The notes: generated by a model not told the origin, from the sequence alone. 64,000 nt of DNA from Prevotella vespertina (GCF_009728485.1 NZ_VVIQ01000002.1:310001-374000); one strand, 5' to 3'; positions 9,857 through 20,489 are shown, numbered from the stretch's first letter. Program-made: numbers and translations.

Positions 9857-12800
9857 TTATTCACCAACGTGACCAGTGCGTTTGAGGACACCCCATGTCT
9901 GCAACTCGCCCTTGATTGCTTTAAGATAACTCTTGAAGAGGACGTAATACATAATCCAACGATAGAAGAAACGTTGCGGGATAACCCATAGGAGTACCCA
10001 TAACCGCTCGCCTTCAAAGATGTAAGCCATGATAGACACACTTGCATCAATGACAAGGAAGATGAGATAATAGAAGAATATCTGCAAGGCATTGCCAGTG
10101 AAGAGACCAATGAGCATCAGTACATCTGCCAATGGTGAGAAGGTTGGGATGATATACTGGAAGATAAGCATATTAGGCATAGCCCATAGTCCGAAGCCCT
10201 TCTTCGATGGAGAGAAGAGTGAGGAGCGATGTTTCCAAAAGGCTTGCATCACTCCAAAGCACCAACGGATACGTTGCTTCACAAACTGGCGGAGCGTCTC
10301 TGGGGCTTCTGTCATTGCCACAGCATAGTTCTCGTTCTCAATGATGTAACCATGTTCGTTGATACTCATCGTCAGGTCGCAGTCTTCTGCTAAGGTGTCA
10401 GTGGTAAATCCTCCCACCTCTTCAATCACCTCTTTACGGAATGCGCCGATAGCACCAGGCACAACGGTAATGGCATTGATGTTAGAGTAAGCCATGCGAT
10501 CAAAGTTCTGACTGCTGGTGTATTCAATAGCTTGCCAGTAGGTGAGCATATTCCTTTGGTTACCCACCTTCACGTTTCCTGCCACTGCACCAATGCGTTT
10601 ATCCTTGTCGGCAATGAAGTGCTTCATCAGTCTACTTACGGCATCCTGCTTCAGCTGAGTGTCGGCATCAATACAAACCACATACTCTGAGCGACAAGCA
10701 GCGATACCATAGTTCAGTGCCGAAGCCTTACCACCATTCTTCTTAGCAAGTACAGTAACCTTATCATCGGTATCGAAAGCCTCACGCACACGCTCGAGGG
10801 TATGGTCTTTACTACCATCATCGACGAAGTAGATATGTAGGTTAGGATAGTCTTGTTGCTTGAGTGTAGTGATGGTGCGCACGATATTCACCTCTTCATT
10901 ATAACCCGGTACGATGATAGAAACAGCTGGTGCCGTAGCAGCATCAATCGGTGCATAGTTGCGTCGGTTCTCTGCTCGTTTCTCTCTGAACGTCAACACG
11001 TACATGAATACGAGGCGCATCATACCCAAGACAAGGAAGACAAGGAAGAGAGCCGTGAGGAAGTCGGATACATGATAAATCATCTCTGCCAGCCAAAGGT
11101 TGGTTTGCATGGCATAGTAAGCCTTTCCCTTATTGATAGCAGGCATCAGGGTTTGCTTATTCATCCCTAAGTATTGTTCAATAGAGATGAACTGATAACC
11201 TTCATGTTGTAGGGTCTCAATGATACGAGGGAGGGCTTCAATCGTAGGTTTACGTGTGTCACCACCCGCATCATGGAGCAAGATGATATGTCCGTCTTCA
11301 TGGTGCACACCATCAATGACACGTTGGTAAATCTGGTCAGCCGTTACGTTCTGTTGCCAGTCATTAGGGTCGATAGACTCACCCACAAAGAGGTAGTTGC
11401 GTCGACTTGCCACTATCATTGGCCATATCTCCTCATGGTCTGTCGGGTCGGCATCGGCATTGTATGGAGCACGGAACAGGATTGTACTATGTCCTGTGAC
11501 GCTCTCTATCAACATTCGTGTCAACTTCAACTCAGCATAAGAGCGGTTGTCGGAGTTCTCTATCATGTTATGGTGGGTGAAGGTATGGTTGCCGATAGTG
11601 TGCCCGGCGTCATATACTTGCTTCACCAAAGGCAGGTTCTTCTCCATCTGCAGTCCCACCATGAAGAACGCAGCAGGGACATTATATTTCTTCAGCGTAC
11701 TCAACACGGTAGGTGTCCAGCGGCTGTCTGGTCCGTCATCGAAGGTGATAACGAGTTGTTTATCCTTACATTTACCAAGTCGTTGGATGGTATATGTTGA
11801 CGGAAGGGCGTGATAATACTCCTCAGAGATAAGGCGGTTATCCTTATCTATTGTCACTGATATATTTCCAGGGTGCGGCTCCGTTGTTACTTCCAGCACT
11901 TCTCCAGATCCAACGAAATTAACATCATCGGTGCCGTTAAGCTGCATCAGCTTCTTAACAGACATCCTTGCCACATTCTCCCACGACATATCCTTACCAT
12001 AGAAGCGCCATATACGTTTGTCTTCAGTGCCCAAACGCCACAGACCATAGCCTGCGAGATGATATTCTGCACCAAAGCGCATGATATTAAAGGTGGTCGC
12101 TGCATCAGTAAAGAACACCTGATGAATCTTTCCATCATCAGTGTTTTGATACGAGAAGTTAACGTTGTAGGTGTCATCATCGAACTTTACCTTTGCTCCT
12201 GCATCCAGTGCGGTAGCCATTGTCTGGTCGAATGACACCGTCGAAGCAGTCTCCCCATTAGGCCAGTCATATCCGTAAGTTGCCATACCGAGTACTATCT
12301 TGTCATTCGGGACGTTCTTTGCCGCCCAGTCGGTAGCTTTCTCCACCCAACGTTGCGAACTGACAGCTCCTGGCTGGCTCCCCATATTATGTTCATCGTA
12401 CGCCATGAGGAAGAGATAGTCATTATACTTTGCCAGTTCCTGCATGTTATAATCCTCGTTGAAAGGTGCAACAGCCTGTGTTACATAGAGTCCATTTGCA
12501 TGGAAAACACGTGCGAAGTCTTTGACTAACTCAACGAGGAGGTCGTTGTCTTGTATGTCGAGTTCCTCTAAGTCAAGGTTGATACCTGCGAAACCATAAT
12601 GTTTACATTTCTTGACCATCTCATTGATGAGTGCTGTACGCTTCTTTCCATCACGCATGATACGTCCGATACCTTCTGGATGGAAGTTGGAGTTGTAGTT
12701 ATTCGTGAGCATTGGAAGGATAGGGATACCAGCCTTACGCATCAAGCGTAGCGCCTGCTTGTCAAGCCTATATTCCACCTTGTCGGTCTTAGGATTGATA

Positions 12801-13258
12801 AAGAACCACTCAGGCAACACCATGTTCAGGTGTTGTATATTGTTCTTCAGAGAGATGTAAGCGTGCTTATCCCAGTTAACATACCATGCCGAGCGCACAC
12901 CAATCCGTGGGTCGTCCCACTCCCGAAAGTATTTCTGCGTCAGACTGTCCGCCTTCCCCACAAAACGTTGCTTCTTGATGGTAGCTTTCGCATAGTTATT
13001 ATGCATCTTCTTCTCCTTGAAGAAGTCACGAAACGACTTATAGAGTGTTGCCGTCTTGTTGTCCTTGGTATAAGGAGATGAGGCTGACACCGCATTTCGA
13101 TAGTCGTGATGGAAAGGCATCTGCGGGCTACCCTCCAAGGCAAACATTGCTAAGAAAACGATTCCAAAGAGTGAGAGAATCGTAAGGACTACACGTAGGG
13201 TCCACTTAAAATAACTCCAACGCTGACGGGAGTCTGTCTGAAATACTTGCTTGCTCAT
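9857..13258 (-). CDS. Trifunctional GH18 / polysaccharide deacetylase / GT2 membrane protein
   Basis: The 1133-aa protein joins three domains. An N-terminal membrane helix precedes a GH18-type barrel, with GINLDLEEL near residue 229 keeping the catalytic Glu although the usual first Asp residues differ. A NodB-type deacetylase follows (TFDDGPD near 506 and the metal His motif GNHTFTHHN). A processive GT2 synthase follows a further membrane helix, with FVDDGSKD near 813, CIDADTQ, AEDCDLT and the QxxRW-type motif QRIRW near 996, then C-terminal membrane helices. This set suggests synthesis, deacetylation and trimming of a poly-N-acetylglucosamine-like exopolysaccharide by one polypeptide. The product is inferred, not shown. 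Confidence 0.88.
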   Translation of the reverse strand: MSKQVFQTDSRQRWSYFKWTLRVVLTILSLFGIVFLAMFALEGSPQMPFHHDYRNAVSASSPYTKDNKTATLYKSFRDFFKEKKMHNNYAKATIKKQRFVGKADSLTQKYFREWDDPRIGVRSAWYVNWDKHAYISLKNNIQHLNMVLPEWFFINPKTDKVEYRLDKQALRLMRKAGIPILPMLTNNYNSNFHPEGIGRIMRDGKKRTALINEMVKKCKHYGFAGINLDLEELDIQDNDLLVELVKDFARVFHANGLYVTQAVAPFNEDYNMQELAKYNDYLFLMAYDEHNMGSQPGAVSSQRWVEKATDWAAKNVPNDKIVLGMATYGYDWPNGETASTVSFDQTMATALDAGAKVKFDDDTYNVNFSYQNTDDGKIHQVFFTDAATTFNIMRFGAEYHLAGYGLWRLGTEDKRIWRFYGKDMSWENVARMSVKKLMQLNGTDDVNFVGSGEVLEVTTEPHPGNISVTIDKDNRLISEEYYHALPSTYTIQRLGKCKDKQLVITFDDGPDSRWTPTVLSTLKKYNVPAAFFMVGLQMEKNLPLVKQVYDAGHTIGNHTFTHHNMIENSDNRSYAELKLTRMLIESVTGHSTILFRAPYNADADPTDHEEIWPMIVASRRNYLFVGESIDPNDWQQNVTADQIYQRVIDGVHHEDGHIILLHDAGGDTRKPTIEALPRIIETLQHEGYQFISIEQYLGMNKQTLMPAINKGKAYYAMQTNLWLAEMIYHVSDFLTALFLVFLVLGMMRLVFMYVLTFREKRAENRRNYAPIDAATAPAVSIIVPGYNEEVNIVRTITTLKQQDYPNLHIYFVDDGSKDHTLERVREAFDTDDKVTVLAKKNGGKASALNYGIAACRSEYVVCIDADTQLKQDAVSRLMKHFIADKDKRIGAVAGNVKVGNQRNMLTYWQAIEYTSSQNFDRMAYSNINAITVVPGAIGAFRKEVIEEVGGFTTDTLAEDCDLTMSINEHGYIIENENYAVAMTEAPETLRQFVKQRIRWCFGVMQAFWKHRSSLFSPSKKGFGLWAMPNMLIFQYIIPTFSPLADVLMLIGLFTGNALQIFFYYLIFLVIDASVSIMAYIFEGERLWVLLWVIPQRFFYRWIMYYVLFKSYLKAIKGELQTWGVLKRTGHVGE

Positions 13259-13386
13259 TGTCTTGTCTGTTATCTAAAAGCAATAAAGGCATATTGGCTC
13301 TTATAATTTGCTGAACTTAGGGGGAGTCTCCTTATTTAGTCTTACTCCAATAAGCACTCAACTTCTCCAATGTCCTAAACACAAGA

Positions 13387-13419
13387 CAAAGTTACAATAA
13401 AAATGAATTACCACATCAA
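13387..13419 (-). promoter_or_regulatory. Probable promoter of the GH18-GT2 gene
   Basis: TAACTTTG on the minus strand (13387-13394) with TTG at 13417-13419, spacing 22 bp. The leader to the start at 13258 would be about 120 nt. It points away from the CRISPR array. Confidence 0.45.
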
Positions 13420-13508
13420 TTATCAGTTACAAAACGTGTATATATTCGTTAAAATAAGCAGAGAGGGTATAAATAAATCGGCAAAGAACTACGGAAACCA
13501 TCTCATAG
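13420..13508 (+). other. CRISPR leader-side flank
   Basis: This AT-rich stretch precedes the first repeat and is the expected leader side if the array is read in the direction of its repeats. No separate strong promoter is evident. No gene is present. Confidence 0.4.
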
Positions 13509-14935
13509 GTTGTGATTAGCTTTAAAATTAGTATCTTTGCATTATCAAATACAACCTATTCTCCGGACGGGATCAGTACGGAGAGGTTGTGATTAGCTTT
13601 AAAATTAGTATCTTTGCATTATCAAATACAACCGTTGGGGGTAATGATATCATGGTGAAGCTGTTGTGATTAGCTTTAAAATTAGTATCTTTGCATTATC
13701 AAATACAACATGAGAACAATTTTCTAATGCTTTTGTAGGTTGTGATTAGCTTTAAAATTAGTATCTTTGCATTATCAAATACAACCTACATCTACGAATA
13801 CACCAAACAACTTTTGTTGTGATTAGCTTTAAAATTAGTATCTTTGCATTATCAAATACAACACCGGTTTGAAAAAGATTGCTAGCAGTTTGTTGTGATT
13901 AGCTTTAAAATTAGTATCTTTGCATTATCAAATACAACAATCAAAGTAACTTTGCAATGACTTATAGGTTGTGATTAGCTTTAAAATTAGTATCTTTGCA
14001 TTATCAAATACAACTTACGATGATTTGCCTGCGCTTAAAGTTGAGTTGTGATTAGCTTTAAAATTAGTATCTTTGCATTATCAAATACAACAACAGCTTC
14101 GAAAAGCCTTCCAATAATAGGGTTGTGATTAGCTTTAAAATTAGTATCTTTGCATTATCAAATACAACCAGATGGGAGCAACCCCTTATACAGGTTTGGT
14201 TGTGATTAGCTTTAAAATTAGTATCTTTGCATTATCAAATACAACGATAATTAATGATGGTTTCCAAGCTGGTGGTTGTGATTAGCTTTAAAATTAGTAT
14301 CTTTGCATTATCAAATACAACCTGCAATAGATTTAACCCACACTCTATCGTGTTGTGATTAGCTTTAAAATTAGTATCTTTGCATTATCAAATACAACAG
14401 AAGCCTTTTATGTAACACAAAGAGACCTGTTGTGATTAGCTTTAAAATTAGTATCTTTGCATTATCAAATACAACGTCTTTGCTCATCTTGTAGCCCTCG
14501 TCCCGTTGTGATTAGCTTTAAAATTAGTATCTTTGCATTATCAAATACAACGCGATGTCTGCAAGAAGTTTCTGAATATCTGTTGTGATTAGCTTTAAAA
14601 TTAGTATCTTTGCATTATCAAATACAACCCAAGAGCGGTGTTGAAAGGGGCATAAATAGTTGTGATTAGCTTTAAAATTAGTATCTTTGCATTATCAAAT
14701 ACAACTGATTGTGCTTGCTCCTGTTGCTCCTTGTTGTTGTGATTAGCTTTAAAATTAGTATCTTTGCATTATCAAATACAACAGAACGCATTAAAAGACC
14801 GTCCAAGAGCAGTTGTGATTAGCTTTAAAATTAGTATCTTTGCATTATCAAATACAACACCATCGCTATAATGGGCAATCAGTGCCTCGTTGTGATTAGC
14901 TTTAAAATTAGTATCTTTGCATTATCAAATACAAC
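13509..14935 (+). CRISPR. Type II-C CRISPR array, 19 repeats, 18 spacers
   Basis: A 47-bp repeat (starts GTTGTGATTAGCTTTAAAAT, ends ATTATCAAATACAAC) begins at 13509, 13586, 13663, 13739, 13816, 13892, 13968, 14045, 14122, 14199, 14275, 14352, 14429, 14505, 14582, 14659, 14736, 14812 and 14889. All 19 copies appear identical, including both end copies. Spacers are 29-30 bp and all differ. The 5' half of the repeat is complementary to the tracrRNA anti-repeat at 20.58 kb, which sets transcription in the plus direction, towards cas2. I found no spacer match within this window by eye. Confidence 0.97.
13510..13539 (+). promoter_or_regulatory. Promoter-like element inside each CRISPR repeat (first copy shown)
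   Basis: Repeat positions 2-4 read TTG and positions 24-31 read TATCTTTG, with 19 bp between: a match to the Bacteroidota promoter pattern. It recurs in all 19 repeats. Transcription would start near the end of the repeat and run into the next spacer, then the anti-repeat-pairing half of the following repeat. Activity is inferred from the motif only. Confidence 0.55.
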
Positions 14936-15001
14936 ACAAGTAGAATAAAACATTGATTATAAGCAATATACTCTCTACTTACGAAAAAGAAAAATGCAAG
15001 A

Positions 15002-15045
15002 AAGATTAAAGTTTCACTTTTAAAAGTGGAACTTTAATCTTTTTA
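15002..15045. terminator. Bidirectional terminator between the array and cas2
   Basis: A near-perfect 19-bp inverted repeat (15002-15020 with 15023-15041, one mismatch) is flanked by T runs on the plus side and by a T-rich stretch on the minus side. It overlaps the cas2 stop codon and can stop both the plus-strand array transcript and the minus-strand cas operon. Confidence 0.75.
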
Positions 15046-15384
15046 GAAAAGCTCTAGCTGTACTCCTGGTACATTGGGCTTATGTGGTTTCTTACCATAA
15101 AAGAGCTTAATCCCTTCAAACTGCTTATCAGTTACACCCATAATCCCCACCTTTCCATACTCTGGAATAATGGTTGAGACTCTTTTAATGTGAACCTCCA
15201 TGTTTTCCTTACTACCACAATGGCGTATGTAAATAGAGAATTGAAACATTGTAAATCCGTCTTTTAGCAAGTTCTGACGAAAAAGTGCAGCAGCCTTTCT
15301 CTCCTTCTTTGTATCTGTGGGTAAGTCAAAAAATACCATTAACCACATACTCCTATATTGACTAAATCTATAAAATTCCACCAA
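15043..15384 (-). CDS. cas2: CRISPR-associated endoribonuclease Cas2
   Basis: At 113 aa it has the usual Cas2 size. The first strand carries the metal-binding Asp in WLMVFFDLPTDTKKER, followed by a ferredoxin-like fold pattern (FTMFQFSIYIRHCGS). With Cas1 it forms the spacer integration complex. It sits 6 bp after cas1 and ends at the terminator, so it is the last gene of the cas9-cas1-cas2 operon. Confidence 0.95.
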   Translation of the reverse strand: MVEFYRFSQYRSMWLMVFFDLPTDTKKERKAAALFRQNLLKDGFTMFQFSIYIRHCGSKENMEVHIKRVSTIIPEYGKVGIMGVTDKQFEGIKLFYGKKPHKPNVPGVQLELF

Positions 15385-15390
15385 TTGACT

Positions 15391-16323
15391 TTATAATTCA
15401 GGATAAACCATTCTTCTTTGTTCCCCACTAAAACACTTATAAAGAGAGGCTGTCGTCTGTTGTGTAGCTATCATTAACGGACTCTTTTTCCCTCCAATAG
15501 TAGTATCAAGAACGGGGATAGATAGAAGCCGAATCTTTATTTCTTTTGTCAATTCACTATAATCATTAGTCAAACACATTATATCCAACACCAACCCATC
15601 AACATAAGGACGATAAGGTTCCATTACGTCATCTGCCAAACAATAAGCATTATATCGATTGTGATGATGAATTCCCAATGTTGGGAGTAATCCACTTGCT
15701 ACTAAAGAACGAGCCACAACAGCACGTAATATTGCATATCCATAATTTAATAAGTTGTTAGGTGGTTCCCCATCCCGACCTCTTACAAAATCTGAAATAT
15801 CAGTGAAGATATTTTTCCAATAGTAAGCAGCTGCTCGAGCCTCAAGGTTATCGGGATCACCACTTCTAACTTTATCTGCCCAGGCATACATACATCCCAC
15901 ATCAGCATTAGTATATATACTTAAAATCTTTGCTTGATTACTTATTTTTTGTTTTATAGTTTGTTGCCATAACTGTTTCTTTAGTGGTAACGATGCGTCT
16001 ACCTGCATACGAAAGCGTTCATTCTGTGTTGTGTTACCACATAAAGGTAACAAAAGTCCAATGGGCATATTCTTACTATCACAAGTGATTACAGCAGAAT
16101 TGTTCTCTATCAAGGCTTCTAATGCAGACGATGTAATCGTAATTCGTTTATTATCAAGCAGTACAACTCCAATATCTTCTATTGGAATTGTACGCTCACT
16201 TTGTTGCTTGAAACTATCAGATAGGTTATCACAACTTTCCACTTCTGGCAAACGAATTACCAATTGTGAATTCTTTAAACTCAAATAAGCAGGATTGCTG
16301 AAACATAATGTCTTCTTTATCAT
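15391..16323 (-). CDS. cas1: CRISPR-associated endonuclease Cas1, type II
   Basis: The 310-aa protein is the integrase subunit of spacer acquisition. The three metal ligands are visible: Glu in LEARAAAYYW near residue 161, His in GIHHHNRYNAY near 217 and Asp in CLADDVMEPYRP just after. It lies 11 bp after cas9 and 6 bp before cas2. No csn2 or cas4 accompanies them, which makes the locus type II-C. Confidence 0.96.
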   Translation of the reverse strand: MIKKTLCFSNPAYLSLKNSQLVIRLPEVESCDNLSDSFKQQSERTIPIEDIGVVLLDNKRITITSSALEALIENNSAVITCDSKNMPIGLLLPLCGNTTQNERFRMQVDASLPLKKQLWQQTIKQKISNQAKILSIYTNADVGCMYAWADKVRSGDPDNLEARAAAYYWKNIFTDISDFVRGRDGEPPNNLLNYGYAILRAVVARSLVASGLLPTLGIHHHNRYNAYCLADDVMEPYRPYVDGLVLDIMCLTNDYSELTKEIKIRLLSIPVLDTTIGGKKSPLMIATQQTTASLYKCFSGEQRRMVYPEL

Positions 16324-16334
16324 AAGCCATCTAA

Positions 16335-19300
16335 TTAATCGTATTCACCTACTGCGACTATCTTACCAATAGAATTGATACGTACTTTGACAATATCTTC
16401 TAAACCTTTTAAGGACTTTATCCGCTTGAACGTAGAGTTCTTCAACCTTAAATCATCATTCAACATAGTCTCTAAGTGATGCCTAAACCAATAATCTCTA
16501 CCTGAAGCCTTCGATAACTTCTGAACTCTGTATAGATTCGGACTAATAATATCATAATTAGCTTCATCCAATAAATCTACTTCAGAAGGAATAAAATCTG
16601 TAGCTTCATTTGGGAAGACAAAGTATTCATTTTGCTTCATTGTAAATACAAAGTGCCATCCTTTATCGCAATTATACCTCTTATCGATAACAGGAACTCC
16701 TTGTGATTTACGTTCGGCAGCTTCAAAGAATGATACTGGATTATCTTGCAAATTACCTTTGTCATCTTTATAAAAGGCAATATGGTGGTTATTACTTGTT
16801 TGAACATAATCACCGAATACTGGTCTTCCATCACTTCCAATAATTGGCTTACCAGCCTTATCCTTTAATGTATGTAACGGAATTACACTTAAGACGCCCT
16901 CAATACTAACTCGTTTCAAAGTTATTTGTTTTGCTTCATCCATATAAATAGGATTCTCATCCAAGTTGCTGAAAGCTTTTTGGGCATCTCCATTAAACTC
17001 TGCCAACCGAGCTTTCAGTTTTTCCCTTATACCTTTATCGATCACTTTGTCGATTTTAAGGTCAGGTGTAATCCGTTTACGAATAGGATGATACATTCCC
17101 CACTCTATTATTTTAACCAAGACCGGAACTAACTTCGTCTGCTCAATATCTAGGTAAATCGGGTTTTTATCTATTGAATTTCTCCCTGTAAAAGCTTTCT
17201 TAGCATCACCATTATAAGCATTGAGACGTTTCAGTAATGCTGCACGAATAGCAGGGCTACATACCCTATTTATTGTTGCTTCGTCTAATGCTGCTCCGAC
17301 TTTCACCATCCTTACTAATGGACGTTTCTTTGTCCCATAGTATGTAGCGTTATGCAATTCTCCACGTGGTGTAAGCTGTTCCTTTTTTATGATTCCATGC
17401 TTCGTCTTAATTTTATTGACGTTCTGTGTCATCACTTTTTTCTTCGCCTTAATAGATACCAAGATCGATTTTAGATGCCTTTTAGCTTCTGCACGGAATT
17501 CATTGATAGGCAAAGGAGCATTAAAGCGAAGCTTACCTTCTTCACGATGCAGTTCCTTTACCTCTATACCATAGATACTACCACTCTTATCACTGCGTGC
17601 ATTGAGGTTGTTCAGATACTGAATATAAGATGGCTTCGTAAAAGCTATTGTCAATGCATCCATCGCATGATGGCGATGATCATTGCGTTTCGTCCAGTCT
17701 TTTATACGCTTAACTTTCCGACCATCTCTATCTTCTATCACATCAGCTAAACCTAACTTCAGATACTTCTCAAAGTTAAGTTCTTTCATAACATCCACCA
17801 ACTGCCAATCTTCGCGCAATCGATTGGTCACAGATCCCGTTGTTGGAGTAACGATCTTAACCAACTCACTTAATATTTCATACGCCTTTTTTGCAATATA
17901 CTGAGTATTTCGCAGGTCACGATCAATAAAGCCAGAAGGTATATCCGCTTCCGTTTTCAGCAAATTATTATACTTCTTATTACTAATAGCCCCATCCTCT
18001 AGAAGGCGAAGAAGTTTCGTCTTATAAGCCTTAACACCCTGTTCTCCATACCTTTCAAGTATAAAATCAAAGGCCGTCTTATTACTTTTAGCTATATTTA
18101 CATCACGTGCTTCAAGTGTTTTGTTCGACAGTGAATCATCAAACAACCGAGCTTTCGGAATAATATGCTCAATATCAAAATCTTTTGAGAAGAGCTTATC
18201 TTTAGGAATGTAGGTATCTGAATAGAGTGTCTTAAAGCCGTTCGGTTTAAGCTCTTCATATAACTTATATTTTATGATGTCATTCCTACTGATATACGAA
18301 AGTGCAAATTCCTTCTCTAGTATTTCACGAATACGTTTATTCTCTGCATTACCTTGATTAATACTTCGTGTCATATTCTCTCGCTCTGCAGCTCCAATCT
18401 TCAGATCACGAGCTAATTCTATCCTTATTTCATCGGGCTTCCCATATTCTTCAATAACTGCATTGATGACATTAACCATCTGATTGAGGATCTTCTCAAC
18501 AACAGGGTTATGTAAACTATTCTTTGGCAATAGTTCTAACTTCTCTTTATACACCTTTTGATTTAATTCTTCCTTTGTAAGCGACCGACGCGAATGTTTA
18601 TATCCAGCCTCCTCACATGCTTGACTATAATCTTTCCCAGCCTGTAAATGTGGAAAAATATTACGCATTGCTTTCACACTGAGGTTTCCGTAGCTATCTT
18701 CAAAAACGACATCGGCAAGCACAGCAGCATATTCTTTTGGAAAACCAAATGCTATTTCCAACTTTCTTAATAACGCGTCATTACCTGTTCGAGAGTTATC
18801 ACCTTCATAAGAATACAACAGATGCCAAAGCCGATACATTGGTTGTCTTTCCAACTCATGCCCCTTCAACGATGAATCAAAGCATAGTATGTCTGTATTG
18901 AAGGCTAAGTTCTTGAATATCATCTTAACATAATGGCGAATATCAGAGGCTTTTAGTTTTTTGAAATTACACTCTTCATGCCCTGACATCACGATAATTC
19001 GGTTATAACAATCATAGAGAACAGCTTGTGTTCTATTACCTTCTAACTCTTTATAATTCAAATCCCATTGCTTACTCTTCTTGCCCAATACCTTCAGAGC
19101 CTCAGTCTTACTGAGTTTCTCCTTAACGCTTAGTTCCTCATATAAAAGGTTTCTCTCTTCCTCATACAATGGACGCTTGCTATTAGTCCCATGGTCTAGA
19201 AGTAGAATGTTATTTAGATTTTGCCAAATTCTAAACTCTTGGAACATAGGGGAAGACTTGGGAGCAACCTTTGGTCCTATTGTTATCTCTTTTTCTTTTC

Positions 19301-20462
19301 CATCAACTGTCACTTTCACCTTACGCTGTTCAAGTTCGCAAACAGCAATGAGATTCTTCTTACTCTTCAATGGCCGTTGATAAAAGATGATAATATCCCT
19401 GATTTCTTGCTTCAGTTCTGATGTCAATTCCTTATGGAAAGTTGCTTGCGTTTCCCAAATCTTCTCAAATTCATCTAAGTAATCTTGACGATAGAAAGGT
19501 TGATTCTTAATACTGATATGTGGATTTTCTTGCAGAGAAGTCCATAGGTATTGACCAATTGTCTGCTTGCTGAAATAGAGTTCTTTACTTCTATCACTAA
19601 TAGCACCAAGTAGCCCACTTGTATTAGCAATCTGTCCTTTCAAGTCACTGATAACAAAGGCTAAAACATCTTTATCAACCTGTTGCTTCATCGCTTCAAC
19701 CCTCCATTTCAAAGGTTGCAGCCTCCTATCTAGACCTTTTGTATCAGCTGAGTAAATACCATATTTACCAAGGAATAGCTTGCTTGTATTGCTCTTTGCC
19801 TTACCTTCTAACTGCTGTTTAAACTCGTCAGTAAGTATCTCTGGATAATACTTCTGCTGCTCGTTCCATATCTTCTCGAACTCTTCTATAAGATCAGAAC
19901 GATAATATTCTGGCGTAAACTTCTTACCTTTATAGAGCAACCGAAGAGAGTATTCGGCAGGTGTCAAGCGTTCTTCATAGAGTTTCTTGGCTATGGTCAT
20001 ACCATCAAAAAGCTTTCCATCTTCTTTATCATTTGCTTTTCGATTACTTTTATAGCCACGTTTCTTATTCAACATAAATAAAACTCGAGCAAACTCATGC
20101 AGTGACACTTCCTCTACCGCTGCTTTTGCACGTAGCTTATAAGTTTCAAAAGTAGAAGATTTACCATCTTCACACATCGGTTCAGAACCTATCCAACCTT
20201 GTTTCTGTAAACAATCACGAAGATTCTCTCTGCGTAGCTTATATCTTTGAAGGTTTATTCTTGCAGCATGCACCTGCTGTCTATCAGCATTTGTTGTGAT
20301 AGCTTTCCCCTTTTCAAAGTTCCCTTTTTCATCTACAGTCAATGGGATTACTCTCACACCAAGTCTTACGATAGAAGATTGTTCGTCTTTGTTTTCACTT
20401 TCATTCACTAAGGCCCAACCAATACTTGTAGTTCCTAAGTCTAATCCTAGTATTTTCTTCAT
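16335..20462 (-). CDS. cas9: CRISPR RNA-guided endonuclease Cas9, type II-C
   Basis: At 1375 aa it is a long II-C Cas9 of the Bacteroidota kind. RuvC-I is KILGLDLGTTSIGWALV with Asp8. An arginine-rich bridge helix follows near residues 68-85. RuvC-II is EIRIELARDL with Glu682. HNH is DIEHIIPKARLFDDS with His766, and RuvC-III is DHRHHAMDAL with His932 and Asp935. All nuclease residues are present, so it should cut both DNA strands. It heads the cas operon, and its promoter lies back to back with the tracrRNA promoter. The PAM cannot be read from the window. Confidence 0.97.
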   Translation of the reverse strand: MKKILGLDLGTTSIGWALVNESENKDEQSSIVRLGVRVIPLTVDEKGNFEKGKAITTNADRQQVHAARINLQRYKLRRENLRDCLQKQGWIGSEPMCEDGKSSTFETYKLRAKAAVEEVSLHEFARVLFMLNKKRGYKSNRKANDKEDGKLFDGMTIAKKLYEERLTPAEYSLRLLYKGKKFTPEYYRSDLIEEFEKIWNEQQKYYPEILTDEFKQQLEGKAKSNTSKLFLGKYGIYSADTKGLDRRLQPLKWRVEAMKQQVDKDVLAFVISDLKGQIANTSGLLGAISDRSKELYFSKQTIGQYLWTSLQENPHISIKNQPFYRQDYLDEFEKIWETQATFHKELTSELKQEIRDIIIFYQRPLKSKKNLIAVCELEQRKVKVTVDGKEKEITIGPKVAPKSSPMFQEFRIWQNLNNILLLDHGTNSKRPLYEEERNLLYEELSVKEKLSKTEALKVLGKKSKQWDLNYKELEGNRTQAVLYDCYNRIIVMSGHEECNFKKLKASDIRHYVKMIFKNLAFNTDILCFDSSLKGHELERQPMYRLWHLLYSYEGDNSRTGNDALLRKLEIAFGFPKEYAAVLADVVFEDSYGNLSVKAMRNIFPHLQAGKDYSQACEEAGYKHSRRSLTKEELNQKVYKEKLELLPKNSLHNPVVEKILNQMVNVINAVIEEYGKPDEIRIELARDLKIGAAERENMTRSINQGNAENKRIREILEKEFALSYISRNDIIKYKLYEELKPNGFKTLYSDTYIPKDKLFSKDFDIEHIIPKARLFDDSLSNKTLEARDVNIAKSNKTAFDFILERYGEQGVKAYKTKLLRLLEDGAISNKKYNNLLKTEADIPSGFIDRDLRNTQYIAKKAYEILSELVKIVTPTTGSVTNRLREDWQLVDVMKELNFEKYLKLGLADVIEDRDGRKVKRIKDWTKRNDHRHHAMDALTIAFTKPSYIQYLNNLNARSDKSGSIYGIEVKELHREEGKLRFNAPLPINEFRAEAKRHLKSILVSIKAKKKVMTQNVNKIKTKHGIIKKEQLTPRGELHNATYYGTKKRPLVRMVKVGAALDEATINRVCSPAIRAALLKRLNAYNGDAKKAFTGRNSIDKNPIYLDIEQTKLVPVLVKIIEWGMYHPIRKRITPDLKIDKVIDKGIREKLKARLAEFNGDAQKAFSNLDENPIYMDEAKQITLKRVSIEGVLSVIPLHTLKDKAGKPIIGSDGRPVFGDYVQTSNNHHIAFYKDDKGNLQDNPVSFFEAAERKSQGVPVIDKRYNCDKGWHFVFTMKQNEYFVFPNEATDFIPSEVDLLDEANYDIISPNLYRVQKLSKASGRDYWFRHHLETMLNDDLRLKNSTFKRIKSLKGLEDIVKVRINSIGKIVAVGEYD

Positions 20463-20489
20463 GTTGAATTGATTATATGATAATTTGTG

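Noticed and set aside
11273-11800. Plus-strand frame of 175 codons inside the GH18-GT2 gene
   Set aside because: It is antisense to the deacetylase domain and shows no protein-like features.
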